The notes beneath the pieces are model-generated. The model worked only from the letters and a program-made list of their open reading frames with translations. It made no database searches and had not been told where the DNA came from. This document shows, piece by piece, positions 25,349-34,625 of a stretch of DNA of 51,273 bases; position 1 is the first letter of the stretch; every line of letters begins with the position of its first letter. Origin of the DNA: Prochlorococcaceae cyanobacterium jk18x22bins.40 (GTDB lineage Bacteria > Cyanobacteriota > Cyanobacteriia > PCC-6307 > Cyanobiaceae). Made by a program: the position numbers and the translations under genes. The stretch spans positions 1-51,273 of the forward strand of contig JAJDVL010000003.1 of assembly GCA_022826155.1 (NCBI GenBank). Direction: 5' to 3'.

Positions 25349-26355
25349 GGTCCGGCGCCTTGCGGGACGCGCCCCTACGCCCCCTCAAGGTGCTCCTGCC
25401 GGGGACGGGACCGCGGTTTCAATGCGGCGGCCTGGCGGTGGAGTTGCAGTTGGCGGCCACAGCCCGGTTACTGGCGTCCACCCAGGTGGTTACCTATGGG
25501 CAGCGGCAGGGGGATGTTCCGTTTCTGGACGACCTGTTGCGACAGGAACCGGCCAGCATCCAGCGGCAGGCCCCTCTTTGGCTGGTGAGTTGGGGATTTC
25601 ACGTGCCCCGGTTGCTGCGGCGTCTGCGGGGGCGCGCCGTTGCCTATCACGCCCACAGCAGTGGCTACGGCTTTCATCTGCCACCGGGCATCCCTGTGCT
25701 GGCGGTGAGTCGTAACACCATGGCCTATTGGGGAGCACGGGCGCCGCGCAATCCCCTGTTCCTGCTCCCCAATGCCGTGGATCCGGCCTTCCACAACCGT
25801 GGCGGCGCCCGTGACCTGGACGTGCTGGTGCAACGCCGCAAGACCAGCGCCTACGTACTTCACACCCTGGTGCCGGCCCTGGAGCGCCGGGGGTTACGGG
25901 TCCATGTGCAAGAGGGCTGGGCGGACCGTCTGGAGAACCTGTTCAACCGCAGCAAAGTGTACCTCTACGACTCTGCCGACCACTGGAACCGGGCCGGGGT
26001 GAGTGAGGGTTTTGGCCTGCCCCCTCTGGAGGCGCTGGCCTGCGGCTGTGTGGTGTTCTCCAGCCTGAACCACGCCTTGGCGGACCACCTCACCCCCGGC
26101 GTCAACTGCTTCCAGATCGGTGCGGGCACACTGGCGGCGGACGTGGAGCGCATCCAGGCCATCTGCGGCATGGAGACGCCGCCATCCCCCGCCCCGGCGC
26201 CAGCAGGCAATCACCAGCGCCAGCAGCTTGGACAGGTGCTGCAAGAGGTGAATACCCATTGGGACCGCATCGCAGCCGGAGATCCGCCTCTGCGCTCCAC
26301 CGGCCCATGGCCCATGGCCGTCCGCTGGAAACGCTGGCTGCGGCGTTGGCGCTGA
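25345..26355 (+). CDS. Glycosyltransferase, GT-B (group 1-like)
   Basis: 336-residue putative glycosyltransferase. The C-terminal half has the retaining GT-B signature SEGFGLPPLEALACGCVVFS (E-x7-E), followed by NHALADHLTPGVNCFQIG. The N-terminal half contains KVLLPGTGPRFQCGGLAVEL, suggesting an acceptor or sugar-binding loop. The frame opens at a TTG that overlaps the ho1 stop (ttga); a later GTG at the KVLLPG position is possible. Translational coupling to ho1 is likely. The donor and acceptor are unknown. Confidence 0.78.
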   Translation: MRSGALRDAPLRPLKVLLPGTGPRFQCGGLAVELQLAATARLLASTQVVTYGQRQGDVPFLDDLLRQEPASIQRQAPLWLVSWGFHVPRLLRRLRGRAVAYHAHSSGYGFHLPPGIPVLAVSRNTMAYWGARAPRNPLFLLPNAVDPAFHNRGGARDLDVLVQRRKTSAYVLHTLVPALERRGLRVHVQEGWADRLENLFNRSKVYLYDSADHWNRAGVSEGFGLPPLEALACGCVVFSSLNHALADHLTPGVNCFQIGAGTLAADVERIQAICGMETPPSPAPAPAGNHQRQQLGQVLQEVNTHWDRIAAGDPPLRSTGPWPMAVRWKRWLRRWR

Positions 26356-26392
26356 GCCGCAGCACCATACTGTCAACATCCCCAGGAACAGG

Positions 26393-28783
26393 ATGACCAT
26401 CCTGGATCATCTCAACAGCAGCCAACAACAGGCCACGGCACACCACTGCGGTCCTCTGCTGGTGGTGGCGGGCGCCGGCAGCGGCAAAACACGGGTGCTC
26501 ACCCACCGCATTGCCCATCTGCTGGGCCACCACGGTGTGGAGCCGGAGGCCATCCTGGCGGTCACCTTCACCAACAAGGCGGCCCGGGAGATGAAGGAAC
26601 GCCTGGAACTGCTGCTGGCGCAACAGCAGGCCATGGACAGCCACGGCCAACCCTGGACCACCTTGGCGGAACCGCAGCAACGGCAGTTGCGCAGCCGGAT
26701 CTACCACGAGGTGACCCAATCCCTCTGGATTGGCACCTTTCATGCCCTCTTCGCCCGGCTGTTGCGCATCGAGATGGATCACTACCGGGATCCGGAGGGA
26801 TTCACCTGGACCCGCCAGTTCACCATCTACGACGAGCAGGACGTGCGCAGCCTGTTGAAGGAGATCATCATCCAGGAGATGAACCTGGACCACCGTTCCT
26901 TCGAACCCAAGCAGGTGCGCTGGGCCATCAGCAAGGCCAAGAACCAGGGCCTCCTGCCGGAGGCCTATGCCGCTGCCCATCCGGGCCACCGGGGCCGCAA
27001 GATTGCCGAGGCCTATCGCTGCTATCGCCGCGCCCTGGCCGCCAACAATGCCCTGGATTTTGACGACCTGCTGTTGATCCCCGTGCAGTTGCTGCGGGAC
27101 AATGCCCAGGTGCGGCAGCGGTGGCACCAGCGTTTTCAGCATCTGCTGGTGGATGAATATCAAGACACCAACCGCACCCAATACGAACTCCTGCGATTGC
27201 TCACCACCAACGGGGGGGCCCTCCCCAGCGTCGGTGGCGGGCCATGGCAGGATCGCTCCCTCTTTGTGGTGGGGGATGCGGACCAGAGCATTTACAGCTT
27301 CCGGGCCGCTGATTTCACCATCCTGATGGACTTCCAGCGGGATTTCGGGGATGGGCAGGGGGATGGAGGCACCAGCACCATGGTGAAGCTGGAAAAGAAC
27401 TACCGCTCCACCGCCACCATTCTGGAAGCCGCCAATGGGCTGATTGCCCACAATCATGAGCGCATCGAGAAAGTCCTTCATGCCACCCGGGAGCAGGGCC
27501 GCCCCATCCAGCTCACCTGTTGTGATGATGAGTTGGCGGAGGCCGATGCCCTGGCGCAAACCATTCTGGCGGCCAGGCAGAGGAACCCTGGGCTGAGGTG
27601 GGGGGACATGGCCGTTCTCTATCGGGTCAATGCCCAGTCCCGGGTGCTGGAGGAGGCCCTGGTGCGCGCCTCCGTGCCCTACACCATTGTGGGCGGCCTG
27701 CGCTTCTACGACCGCCGGGAAATCAAGGACGTGCTGGCCTATCTGCGGCTTTTGCTCAATCCAGCCGATGGCGTCAGCCTGTTGCGGGTCATCAACGTTC
27801 CCCGGCGGGGCATTGGCAAAACCACCCTCCAACGCCTCACGGATGCCTCTACCCAACTGGGGGTTCCCCTCTGGGAGATCCTGTCTGACGCCGAGTCGGT
27901 TCAGACCCTGGCGGGCCGCTCCGCCCGCTCCGTGCTCCAGTTTGTGGCGCTGGTGAACACCTTGCAGCAGCAGGCGGAGCACATGGCCCCAGCGGAGGTG
28001 GCGCAACGGGTGATTGAAGACAGTGGCCTCATGGCCCAGTTGAAGGCCGAGGGGACGGATGAGGCAAAGGAGCGTCTGGATAATTTGGGGGAGTTGGTGA
28101 ATGCGGCGCTGCAATACCAGGCAGAAGCCGACGCACCCCAACTCCGGGACTTCCTCACCTCCGCTGCCCTCGCCAGCGAAGACACGGACAAGGACAAAAA
28201 GGACCCCAAGGGGGATCGGGTGGTGCTGATGACCTTTCATGCCAGCAAAGGGCTGGAGTTTCCCCTGGTGGCGTTGGTGGGTCTTGAGCAGGGATTGTTC
28301 CCCAACCACCGGGCCATGGAGGACCCAGCCGCCATGGAAGAGGAACGGCGCCTCTGCTATGTGGGGCTCACCCGGGCCAAGGACGAGCTGCATCTCTTCC
28401 ATGCCCGGGCCCGCCGCCTCTGGGGTGGGGGGCGGGAAGCTGCCCTGCCCTCCTGTTTCCTGGAGGAGTTGCCGGAGCAGGTGGTGGAGGTTCAGCGGCC
28501 CCGCAGCAGCGGGGTGTTCCTGCGCCGTCAGGCGTACCCGGACAAGCTGCTGCGCAGTGACCGACCAGAGGACAAGTCAATGCCCCATGCCCCCATGGCC
28601 ACCCGGACCTCTTGGCGTGCCGGAGATGTGCTGGAACATGAGCAGTTTGGGACAGGGCAGGTGACCCATTGCTTCGGTGGAGGAAACAAGCTCTTCCTGG
28701 CGGTGAAGTTCGGCGAAAAGTCCCCCACCAGGGTGCTGGATCCCCACCTCGCTCCCATCCGCCGGATCAGCACCGCTGATTGA
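26393..28783 (+). CDS. UvrD/PcrA-family DNA helicase
   Basis: 796-residue superfamily 1A 3'-5' helicase. Motif I is VVAGAGSGKTRVLTHRIAHL, Ia is AVTFTNKAAREMKERLEL, II is HLLVDEYQDTNRTQYELL, III is VVGDADQSIYSFRAAD, IV is LEKNYRSTATILEAAN, V is VVLMTFHASKGLEFPLVAL and VI is LCYVGLTRAKDELHLF. All motifs are intact. The C-terminus has a Tudor-like tail (VTHCFGGGNKLFLAVKFGEK) typical of PcrA. Roles are repair and replication restart. A long antisense frame across it is a shadow. Confidence 0.94.
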   Translation: MTILDHLNSSQQQATAHHCGPLLVVAGAGSGKTRVLTHRIAHLLGHHGVEPEAILAVTFTNKAAREMKERLELLLAQQQAMDSHGQPWTTLAEPQQRQLRSRIYHEVTQSLWIGTFHALFARLLRIEMDHYRDPEGFTWTRQFTIYDEQDVRSLLKEIIIQEMNLDHRSFEPKQVRWAISKAKNQGLLPEAYAAAHPGHRGRKIAEAYRCYRRALAANNALDFDDLLLIPVQLLRDNAQVRQRWHQRFQHLLVDEYQDTNRTQYELLRLLTTNGGALPSVGGGPWQDRSLFVVGDADQSIYSFRAADFTILMDFQRDFGDGQGDGGTSTMVKLEKNYRSTATILEAANGLIAHNHERIEKVLHATREQGRPIQLTCCDDELAEADALAQTILAARQRNPGLRWGDMAVLYRVNAQSRVLEEALVRASVPYTIVGGLRFYDRREIKDVLAYLRLLLNPADGVSLLRVINVPRRGIGKTTLQRLTDASTQLGVPLWEILSDAESVQTLAGRSARSVLQFVALVNTLQQQAEHMAPAEVAQRVIEDSGLMAQLKAEGTDEAKERLDNLGELVNAALQYQAEADAPQLRDFLTSAALASEDTDKDKKDPKGDRVVLMTFHASKGLEFPLVALVGLEQGLFPNHRAMEDPAAMEEERRLCYVGLTRAKDELHLFHARARRLWGGGREAALPSCFLEELPEQVVEVQRPRSSGVFLRRQAYPDKLLRSDRPEDKSMPHAPMATRTSWRAGDVLEHEQFGTGQVTHCFGGGNKLFLAVKFGEKSPTRVLDPHLAPIRRISTAD

Positions 28784-28865
28784 GATGCACAGACCTGAAG
28801 CGCCCCTGAACGCTGCATTGTCAAGCGGTTCTGGTTAGACTCCAAACAATCACGCTCAATTCACC

Positions 28866-31800
28866 GTGAAGCAAAGCTTGGCAGCCCTCCAAACGTTGGG
28901 AGTTTCTTGGTACACTGCTGACTGGCGCTCCACCGGTAGACGGCTGCGCCGCAGGCTGCTTCCAGCCCTGTTCTGGCTGCTGTTGCCGGCCTCCCCGGCG
29001 GTGTTTGCTCAGGGAGCCCTTGCCCAGTCCACGGTTAGCTGCCCGGCTCCTGAAGGGGGCTTCTCTGAGGATGTGACGAATCCACCGGTCACGGCCCAAG
29101 CTGTAGAGCGTGACCGCAGCCTTTTGAGAACATTCCTTCTGGATTACGTCAGGCTGATCACGGAAACCGACGCAGACACCTGGCACACCGCCTGCGTCGG
29201 GAGAACGGAGAACGGTCCCTACTACTCGGGCTCCACCTATCTTATAACACTGACACTGGACGGCCGGTTATATGTTCACGCAAAAGATCAGTCCTTATCG
29301 GGCCGGCAACTCAACCCGCAGGTTTACGCGGCGATTCTTTCCGGCCTGGGCGTCTCTGCCGGTGAGATAGCAAGTCTGGGATCTTCTGATCCTGCTCCGG
29401 ACGGTGCGTTTTCCTTCGGTGGGCAGTCCGGGCTTCCTGCGGCTTCGGGTCATGCCGCCGCCTACTACTCGACAGGAGCGGGAACTCCAGTTATACTTTT
29501 CAGCGGATTTGACCTCACAGAGGCCCACCTTATTAATCTGGATGCTGAAAACATTGACTACGGCAACCCCTCCATTGAGGCCAAGGATGTTGTGGACCGG
29601 GAGACGCTGAAGGAATTTGTCACGGAGGCGGCAGGCTACATGGGTGAACTTCTGGAGAGTGGTGGTCTTGCCGCCCAATCGAAAGCCAGGCTTGCCCTGC
29701 GTGATCCCAATGGTCCCTGGAGACGTGATTCCATTTATCTGTATGTTTACGACACCTCTTCTGAGCAGACCCTGTTTAACGGCGCTTTCCCCAATAGATT
29801 TGAGTTTCTGAATGCAGGAATTACGGAAGACGTGGTTACCGGAGAATTGGTGTGGACCCTCGTCGAAGAGGCGGCGCGCAGGAGTCCGGAAGGCGGCTTC
29901 TTGTCATACCACTTCGATAATCCTAGTGACGACAGCGATGAAGCCGTTCCCAAAACAGGCTACGCCCTTGAAATTAACGTCCCGGTGCCCCGGAATGATG
30001 GAACAACAGATCAGGTATCGTTGATTGTTGGGTCTGGCTTCTATCCGGAGAGGGTGGATACTCTCGAAGCCGTCACCAATGAAGATTTTACCTGCTCAAT
30101 CCCCAACGGCCTTACCCCTGGCAATGTTGCCGCTCTTCGCAATCCGCCGATCACGGCGCAAGAGGCCACTGACCCCCAGCGTTTGAAGGAATTCATTACC
30201 TATTATAGAGACGAGGCCAAAAATCTCGAGAATACCAGAGTGGAGAGGAGAGACTCAGTCTACACTGCCTGTATTGCAAGGGAAAAGGAAGGCCCCTACT
30301 ATTCCGACTCCATTTACACAGTGTCGATGACGTTGGATGGTCGACTCCTGATCCACGCAAAAGACATGTCCTTATCAGCCCGGCAACTGAAGCCGCAAGC
30401 TTATGCTGCGATTCTTTCTGCACTGGGGATCTCTGCCGATCATCTGGCAGGTATGGGGTCTTCCGATCCTGCTGTTGCCGGTCCGGCTATCGGCGCGATT
30501 TTTGCTCAGTTGTCTGCTGAAGAGCCGGACGGTGCGTTTTCGTTTGGTGGTGGTCAGTCCGGCATCCCTGCAGCCTCCGGTCATGCCGCTGCCTACTACG
30601 CCACTGAAGGTGGATCTCCGATCATTTTGCTGACGGGATTTGATTTAACTGAAGTATATCTTGTTGACTTTGATGAAGAAAATCTTGATTATGGTAGCCC
30701 CTCTATCCAAGCCAAGGATGTTGTTAACCGAGAGACTCTCAAGACGTTCGTCATGGAGGCAGCAGGTTATATGCGTCAAGCCTTGGAGACTGGTGATCCT
30801 GCCGCCCAGTCCCGGAGCAGACTTGCCCTGCGTAATCCAAACGGCCCCTGGAAGCATGGCTCAGTTTACCTCTACATTTATGACTCCGTAACTGAACAGA
30901 CCGTGTTTAACGGTGGCTTCCCGGACAGATTTGAATTTCTCAATGCAGGAATTTCCCGAGACGCCGCCACTGGAGAACTGGTGTGGGACTTGGTCCAGGA
31001 AGCGGCAGCCAGGAGGCGGAAGCCGGAAGGGGGCTCGGAAGGAGGCTTCCTGTTGTATCATTTTGATAATCCCAATGACGACAGTGATGAAGTTGCTCCC
31101 AAGGTGGGCTATGCACTGGAACTTTTTGTCCCGGTGACACTACGAGATGGAACAAGAGTTACGTACGAGTTTATTGTTGGATCGGGTTATTATCCCGACG
31201 AGGTGGCTGCTGCCCAGAAACAGCAACGCAAGTCCACGTCCCTCGAGGCATGGCACCTCCGTTTTGGCCGCACCGTCTCCCAACAGGTGGTGGATGCACT
31301 GCAACAGCGCCTGAGCGCTCCACCTGCAGTAGGCCTACAACTCACTGTTGCAGGCGAGACTGTCACCAGCCCCACGGCGCCACCTCCCCTGCTGGAGCAT
31401 GAAGGGTTACTGTCCAAGGTCCTGGGCTTCAACACCGTCACTTCCCAGACGTTGCTGGAGGGCTCCTCCTTCAAGTTCGCTCCACCCCAGCAGGAGGATG
31501 CACCCCGTCCGGGCTTCTGGGGACAGGGCGCCCTGTCCTCCTTCGATGGGGAAGAAGACGGCTTTTCCCTGGAAGGCGATGTGACCACACTCCTGCTGGG
31601 GGCAGACTGGAGCACTGGCCGCTGGCAGGCCGGCGCCGCCCTCAGCCAGTCCTGGGGGAGTGGTTCCCACCAGGGGGATAACGATGACATCGCTGATGGC
31701 CGTATCGGCAACATCCTGACAGGGGTCTTCCCCTATGGCCGCTATGCCCTCACCCCACGGCTCGGCTTCTGGGCCACCGCCGGCTATGGATGGGGGGAAC

Positions 31801-32636
31801 TCTCCCTCGAACCGGACGGGGAGGAGGAGTACAGCCTCAGTACCACCATGGCCATGACGGCCGCCGGGCTGGATGGGGCGCTTCTCGATGGAGACAATGG
31901 GGCCGGCATCACCCTCAACGCCACCGCCGATGTGATGACGGTGAAGACCACCTCCGAAGAGGCGGATGGCCTGCCATCCTCCGAAGGCGTCCTCTCCCGA
32001 CTCCGCCTCGGACTGGAGGCTGCCAGGCCCTTCCCCCTCCCCCAGGGTGCTTCCCTCCTCCCCTCCATGGAGCTGGGCATGAGATACGACAGCGGCGATG
32101 CAGAAACCGGCTATGGCCTCGATCTGGGGGCCGGTATCCTCTGGAGCGCTCCGGAGTATGGCATCAGCGGCGAACTCAAGGGTCACACCCTCCTCACCCA
32201 TGGAGAGGAGGAGTTCCGGGAGCAGGGCCTGGCCCTCTCCTTCTCATGGGAACCCGACCCATCTGATCGGGGTCCCTCCCTCTCCCTGAGCCACACCATG
32301 GGCGCCACCGCATCCGGTGGCATGGATGCACTCCTCAATCCCACCACCATCCAGGTGCTAGACGCTTCCCACAGCAATGGCCAGCAGTTTGGCGCAGAGT
32401 TGGCCTACGGCTTCCCCGCCTACAAAGACCGCATCACCCTCACACCCGCTGTCGCTCTGGCCCTCTCCCCCACCACCAGAAACTACAGCCTCCTCTGGTC
32501 AGTGGCGCCCTATACCCAACACCAACACCAACAGGGCACACCATGGGAAGTCTCCCTGGAGGGGGAGCGGCAAGAGCAGAACTCACCCTCACCCGTAGAC
32601 CACTCCCTCAAGCTGCGCTTCTCCACACTCTTCTGA
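28866..32636 (+). CDS. Autotransporter with two tandem Cache-like sensory modules as passenger
   Basis: 1256-residue outer-membrane autotransporter with a GTG start. Residues ~27-54 are a signal peptide (basic RRLRRR, then hydrophobic, then AQGALAQS). The passenger is duplicated: module 1 at about 57-400, module 2 at about 408-785. Each module begins with a Cys pair (C59/C110; C410/C469) and contains two Cache-like folds, for example LDGRLYVHAKDQSLSGRQLN and VYLYIYDSVTEQTVFNG ... FIVGSGYYPDE. Module 2 carries an 18-residue insert (about 537-554). After a linker (LRFGRTVSQQVVDALQQRLS), a beta-barrel covers about 880-1256 (FWGQGALSSFDGEEDG, GVFPYGRYALTPRLGFWATA) and ends in Phe. The family of the barrel is recognised; ligand and function of the passenger are not. 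Confidence 0.85.
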   Translation: MKQSLAALQTLGVSWYTADWRSTGRRLRRRLLPALFWLLLPASPAVFAQGALAQSTVSCPAPEGGFSEDVTNPPVTAQAVERDRSLLRTFLLDYVRLITETDADTWHTACVGRTENGPYYSGSTYLITLTLDGRLYVHAKDQSLSGRQLNPQVYAAILSGLGVSAGEIASLGSSDPAPDGAFSFGGQSGLPAASGHAAAYYSTGAGTPVILFSGFDLTEAHLINLDAENIDYGNPSIEAKDVVDRETLKEFVTEAAGYMGELLESGGLAAQSKARLALRDPNGPWRRDSIYLYVYDTSSEQTLFNGAFPNRFEFLNAGITEDVVTGELVWTLVEEAARRSPEGGFLSYHFDNPSDDSDEAVPKTGYALEINVPVPRNDGTTDQVSLIVGSGFYPERVDTLEAVTNEDFTCSIPNGLTPGNVAALRNPPITAQEATDPQRLKEFITYYRDEAKNLENTRVERRDSVYTACIAREKEGPYYSDSIYTVSMTLDGRLLIHAKDMSLSARQLKPQAYAAILSALGISADHLAGMGSSDPAVAGPAIGAIFAQLSAEEPDGAFSFGGGQSGIPAASGHAAAYYATEGGSPIILLTGFDLTEVYLVDFDEENLDYGSPSIQAKDVVNRETLKTFVMEAAGYMRQALETGDPAAQSRSRLALRNPNGPWKHGSVYLYIYDSVTEQTVFNGGFPDRFEFLNAGISRDAATGELVWDLVQEAAARRRKPEGGSEGGFLLYHFDNPNDDSDEVAPKVGYALELFVPVTLRDGTRVTYEFIVGSGYYPDEVAAAQKQQRKSTSLEAWHLRFGRTVSQQVVDALQQRLSAPPAVGLQLTVAGETVTSPTAPPPLLEHEGLLSKVLGFNTVTSQTLLEGSSFKFAPPQQEDAPRPGFWGQGALSSFDGEEDGFSLEGDVTTLLLGADWSTGRWQAGAALSQSWGSGSHQGDNDDIADGRIGNILTGVFPYGRYALTPRLGFWATAGYGWGELSLEPDGEEEYSLSTTMAMTAAGLDGALLDGDNGAGITLNATADVMTVKTTSEEADGLPSSEGVLSRLRLGLEAARPFPLPQGASLLPSMELGMRYDSGDAETGYGLDLGAGILWSAPEYGISGELKGHTLLTHGEEEFREQGLALSFSWEPDPSDRGPSLSLSHTMGATASGGMDALLNPTTIQVLDASHSNGQQFGAELAYGFPAYKDRITLTPAVALALSPTTRNYSLLWSVAPYTQHQHQQGTPWEVSLEGERQEQNSPSPVDHSLKLRFSTLF

Positions 32637-32652
32637 CCTCTCAGCACACAGA

Positions 32653-33323
32653 TCATGCCTTGGCTGGGGTGGCTTGAATCCTTGTGGCGTCTCCACTGGT
32701 CTTAATGGAAAATATCCCCTTGGCGGCCAGGAGGGTGGCAGAACGGAAGATGTGGGCGCAGCCGTCGTACTGTCCGGAAAAGAGAGCCTCGATACCGTGG
32801 CCACAGGCGGCAGGTCATTAACAACACATCAGCACCAGTGAAGTCCCTACATTGCCCCTCACCCAGGTGGAGTTGCAGGCGACCACCTTTGCTGTGGCAG
32901 ACCAGACCCCATGGAGCTTGCTGCTCATGCTCCCCTTGGTACACCAATCAGGCGGGGGGCACCCCCCTTGTTGAGGCTGGACGCCGTGGGATGGGCTTTG
33001 TGTCAGTGGCGTCAATCATCAGCACCTCTGGCTCTGGGGCATCAGGCGGCTCTGCGGAGTCGGGTAGCTCTGCGGAGTCGGATGCTGACAACTCAGAAAG
33101 GATCAGATCAAACACACCCTTGTCTCACCAGCGGCGGCAACGGTTGTCGAGGGTTTTGTGGGGGACATCGGCAGCAGGGGCACCCACCCAGCGCAGACCC
33201 TTCTGAATGACAGGGATGATGCCGCTCAATACCTTCCTGTCATCCACCCCCACCCCGTTCCTTGGAAAACAAGGGGCAGATGCCATCAACCTGCCCCGCA
33301 CTGAGCCCCAACAACCGGGCCAT
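32653..33323 (-). pseudogene. IS5-family transposase relic (IS427-like)
   Basis: On the minus strand, fragments in several frames match an IS5-family transposase. These are MARLLGLSAGQVDGICPLFS, then VDDRKVLSGIIPVIQKGLRW, KTLDNRCRRW, a stop codon, DKGVFDLILSELSAS, VLMIDATDTKPIPRRPAS (first DDE Asp), then WCTKGSMSSKLHGVWSAT, and the C-terminus GCAHIFRSATLLAAKGIFSI. The second Asp/Glu region (about 100 residues) is deleted, and there are at least one in-frame stop and several frameshifts. It also holds a short tandem repeat (tctgcggagtcgg) at about 33,050-33,082. It is dead. Confidence 0.82.
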
Positions 33324-33518
33324 CACCCATCTCCTCCTGCTCCTCTCTTGGACATCCCTCTCTGGCGACAGGATCATTCCTCATATGATGAGTCCTGCTC
33401 CTAAGAAAATACCGGAAACCTCCTTTCTAGCTCAGTCCTGGTTTTTCAAAAGCCTTTCGTCGCTGTAAGAGGAGTGAGAATCTTCTGTGAAAGCGCTTTG
33501 GGGTTTTCCAGGCTTTCC

Positions 33519-34016
33519 CTAATCACTTTTGAGAACTTTATACATGACGTAGGCATCGACAAAGCCCAGTCGCTGATGGTGAAATGCACCGGGCAATGTT
33601 CCAACAATGGCCATGCCATTGCGTTGCCAAGCCTGCACCGCAGCGGTATTGGTGGACACAACCAAGTTAAACTGCATTGCCCGAAACCCAAACCCCAGGG
33701 CCTGGTCCTGGGAGTGGGAGAACAGTAAACTGCCAATCCCCTGCCGCCGCACCGTGGGGGCAACCACATAGCCGCAGTTGCACACATGGGCCGCCAGGGT
33801 GGGACCATTGGGCTTGATGTGGTAGGTGCCCAGCACCTGGCCATCCGCTGCCACCGCCACAAAGGCCTGCAGGGCAGCTTCCACCCAGATGGCGTAACCC
33901 CCCTCGGCATCCATGGCCGGATCAAAGGGTAGGGTCTCACCGGCCCGCACCACTGGCGCCATGATTTGCCATGTGGCGGGCCAGTCTTTCAAGAGCAGGG
34001 GGCGAATCCGAACCAC
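33519..34016 (-). CDS. GNAT family N-acetyltransferase
   Basis: 165-residue acetyltransferase. The acetyl-CoA binding motif A is visible as GYVVAPTVRRQGIGSLLFSH (RRQGIG, the Q/RxxGxG/A loop), preceded by a beta strand (AFVAVAADGQVLGTYHIK) and followed by AVQAWQRNGMAIVGTLPGAF. The N-terminus MVRIRPLLLKDWPATWQIM is typical. The substrate cannot be inferred. It is transcribed in the same direction as msrB, 33 bp after it. Confidence 0.88.
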   Translation of the reverse strand: MVRIRPLLLKDWPATWQIMAPVVRAGETLPFDPAMDAEGGYAIWVEAALQAFVAVAADGQVLGTYHIKPNGPTLAAHVCNCGYVVAPTVRRQGIGSLLFSHSQDQALGFGFRAMQFNLVVSTNTAAVQAWQRNGMAIVGTLPGAFHHQRLGFVDAYVMYKVLKSD

Positions 34017-34049
34017 GATGCGGCGCCACCAGGAACTGCGCTGGTTCCC

Positions 34050-34595
34050 TCAGCCCACGGGTGTCTGTGCCACGTCCCCAGGGATAAAATCAAGGGCGAC
34101 CCCGTTATTGCAATAACGCTTGCCGGTGGGTTGGGGACCATCATTGAAGACATGGCCCTGGTGACCGCCACAACGGCGGCAATGGTACTCCGTGCGGGGA
34201 AGAAGCAACTTGAAATCCAGCTTGGTGGCAATGCTATTGGAGAGGGGCTGCCAAAAGCTGGGCCAGCCGGTGCCACTCTCATACTTGGTCGCTGAGGAAA
34301 ACAGGGGCAGTTCACACCCTTTGCACACAAACACGCCGTCCCGCTTTTCCTCCAGCAGGGCACTGGTGAAGGGTCGCTCTGTGCCTTCTCTCCGCAAGAC
34401 GTTAAATGCCTCCGGGGAGAGCCGCTGGCGCCACTGGGATTCACTGAGATCCCAGGCGGGTTCCCCTGCGGGGGATGCTGCACTGGCCATGGATGGCTTC
34501 AAAATAACCACCATAGAGGTGACAAGCCCCAACAGCAGGTTGCGGCGGCTCATGGAGCTGAGCAACGAAGCCATGGCGCTGTGACCCCAGTTCAA
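34050..34595 (-). CDS. msrB: Peptide methionine-R-sulfoxide reductase, exported (MsrB type)
   Basis: 181-residue MsrB that reduces methionine-R-sulfoxide in proteins. Zinc ligands are in VFVCKGCELPLF and YHCRRCGGHQGHVFNDGPQP; the catalytic Cys is in GKRYCNNGVALDFIP. Other motifs are KYESGTGWPSFWQP and LSPEAFNVLRREGTERPFT. An N-terminal signal (SRRNLLLGLVTSMVVILKPS, a twin-Arg followed by a hydrophobic stretch ending in ASA) suggests export, possibly by Tat. An internal ATG at residue 8 is an alternative start. It is divergent from dusA. Confidence 0.92.
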   Translation of the reverse strand: MNWGHSAMASLLSSMSRRNLLLGLVTSMVVILKPSMASAASPAGEPAWDLSESQWRQRLSPEAFNVLRREGTERPFTSALLEEKRDGVFVCKGCELPLFSSATKYESGTGWPSFWQPLSNSIATKLDFKLLLPRTEYHCRRCGGHQGHVFNDGPQPTGKRYCNNGVALDFIPGDVAQTPVG

Positions 34596-34625
34596 AGGTC
34601 CATTCTATGGCCTTCATCACCTGTC

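Noticed and set aside
26102..28402. Long minus-strand open frame (766 codons) opposite the helicase gene
   Set aside because: It is antisense to an intact UvrD/PcrA helicase with all motifs. High GC and codon bias create long antisense frames; no recognisable domain.
33040..33085. Tandem repeat tctgcggagtcgg as an independent minisatellite
   Set aside because: It lies inside the decayed IS5 transposase and is better treated as part of that relic.
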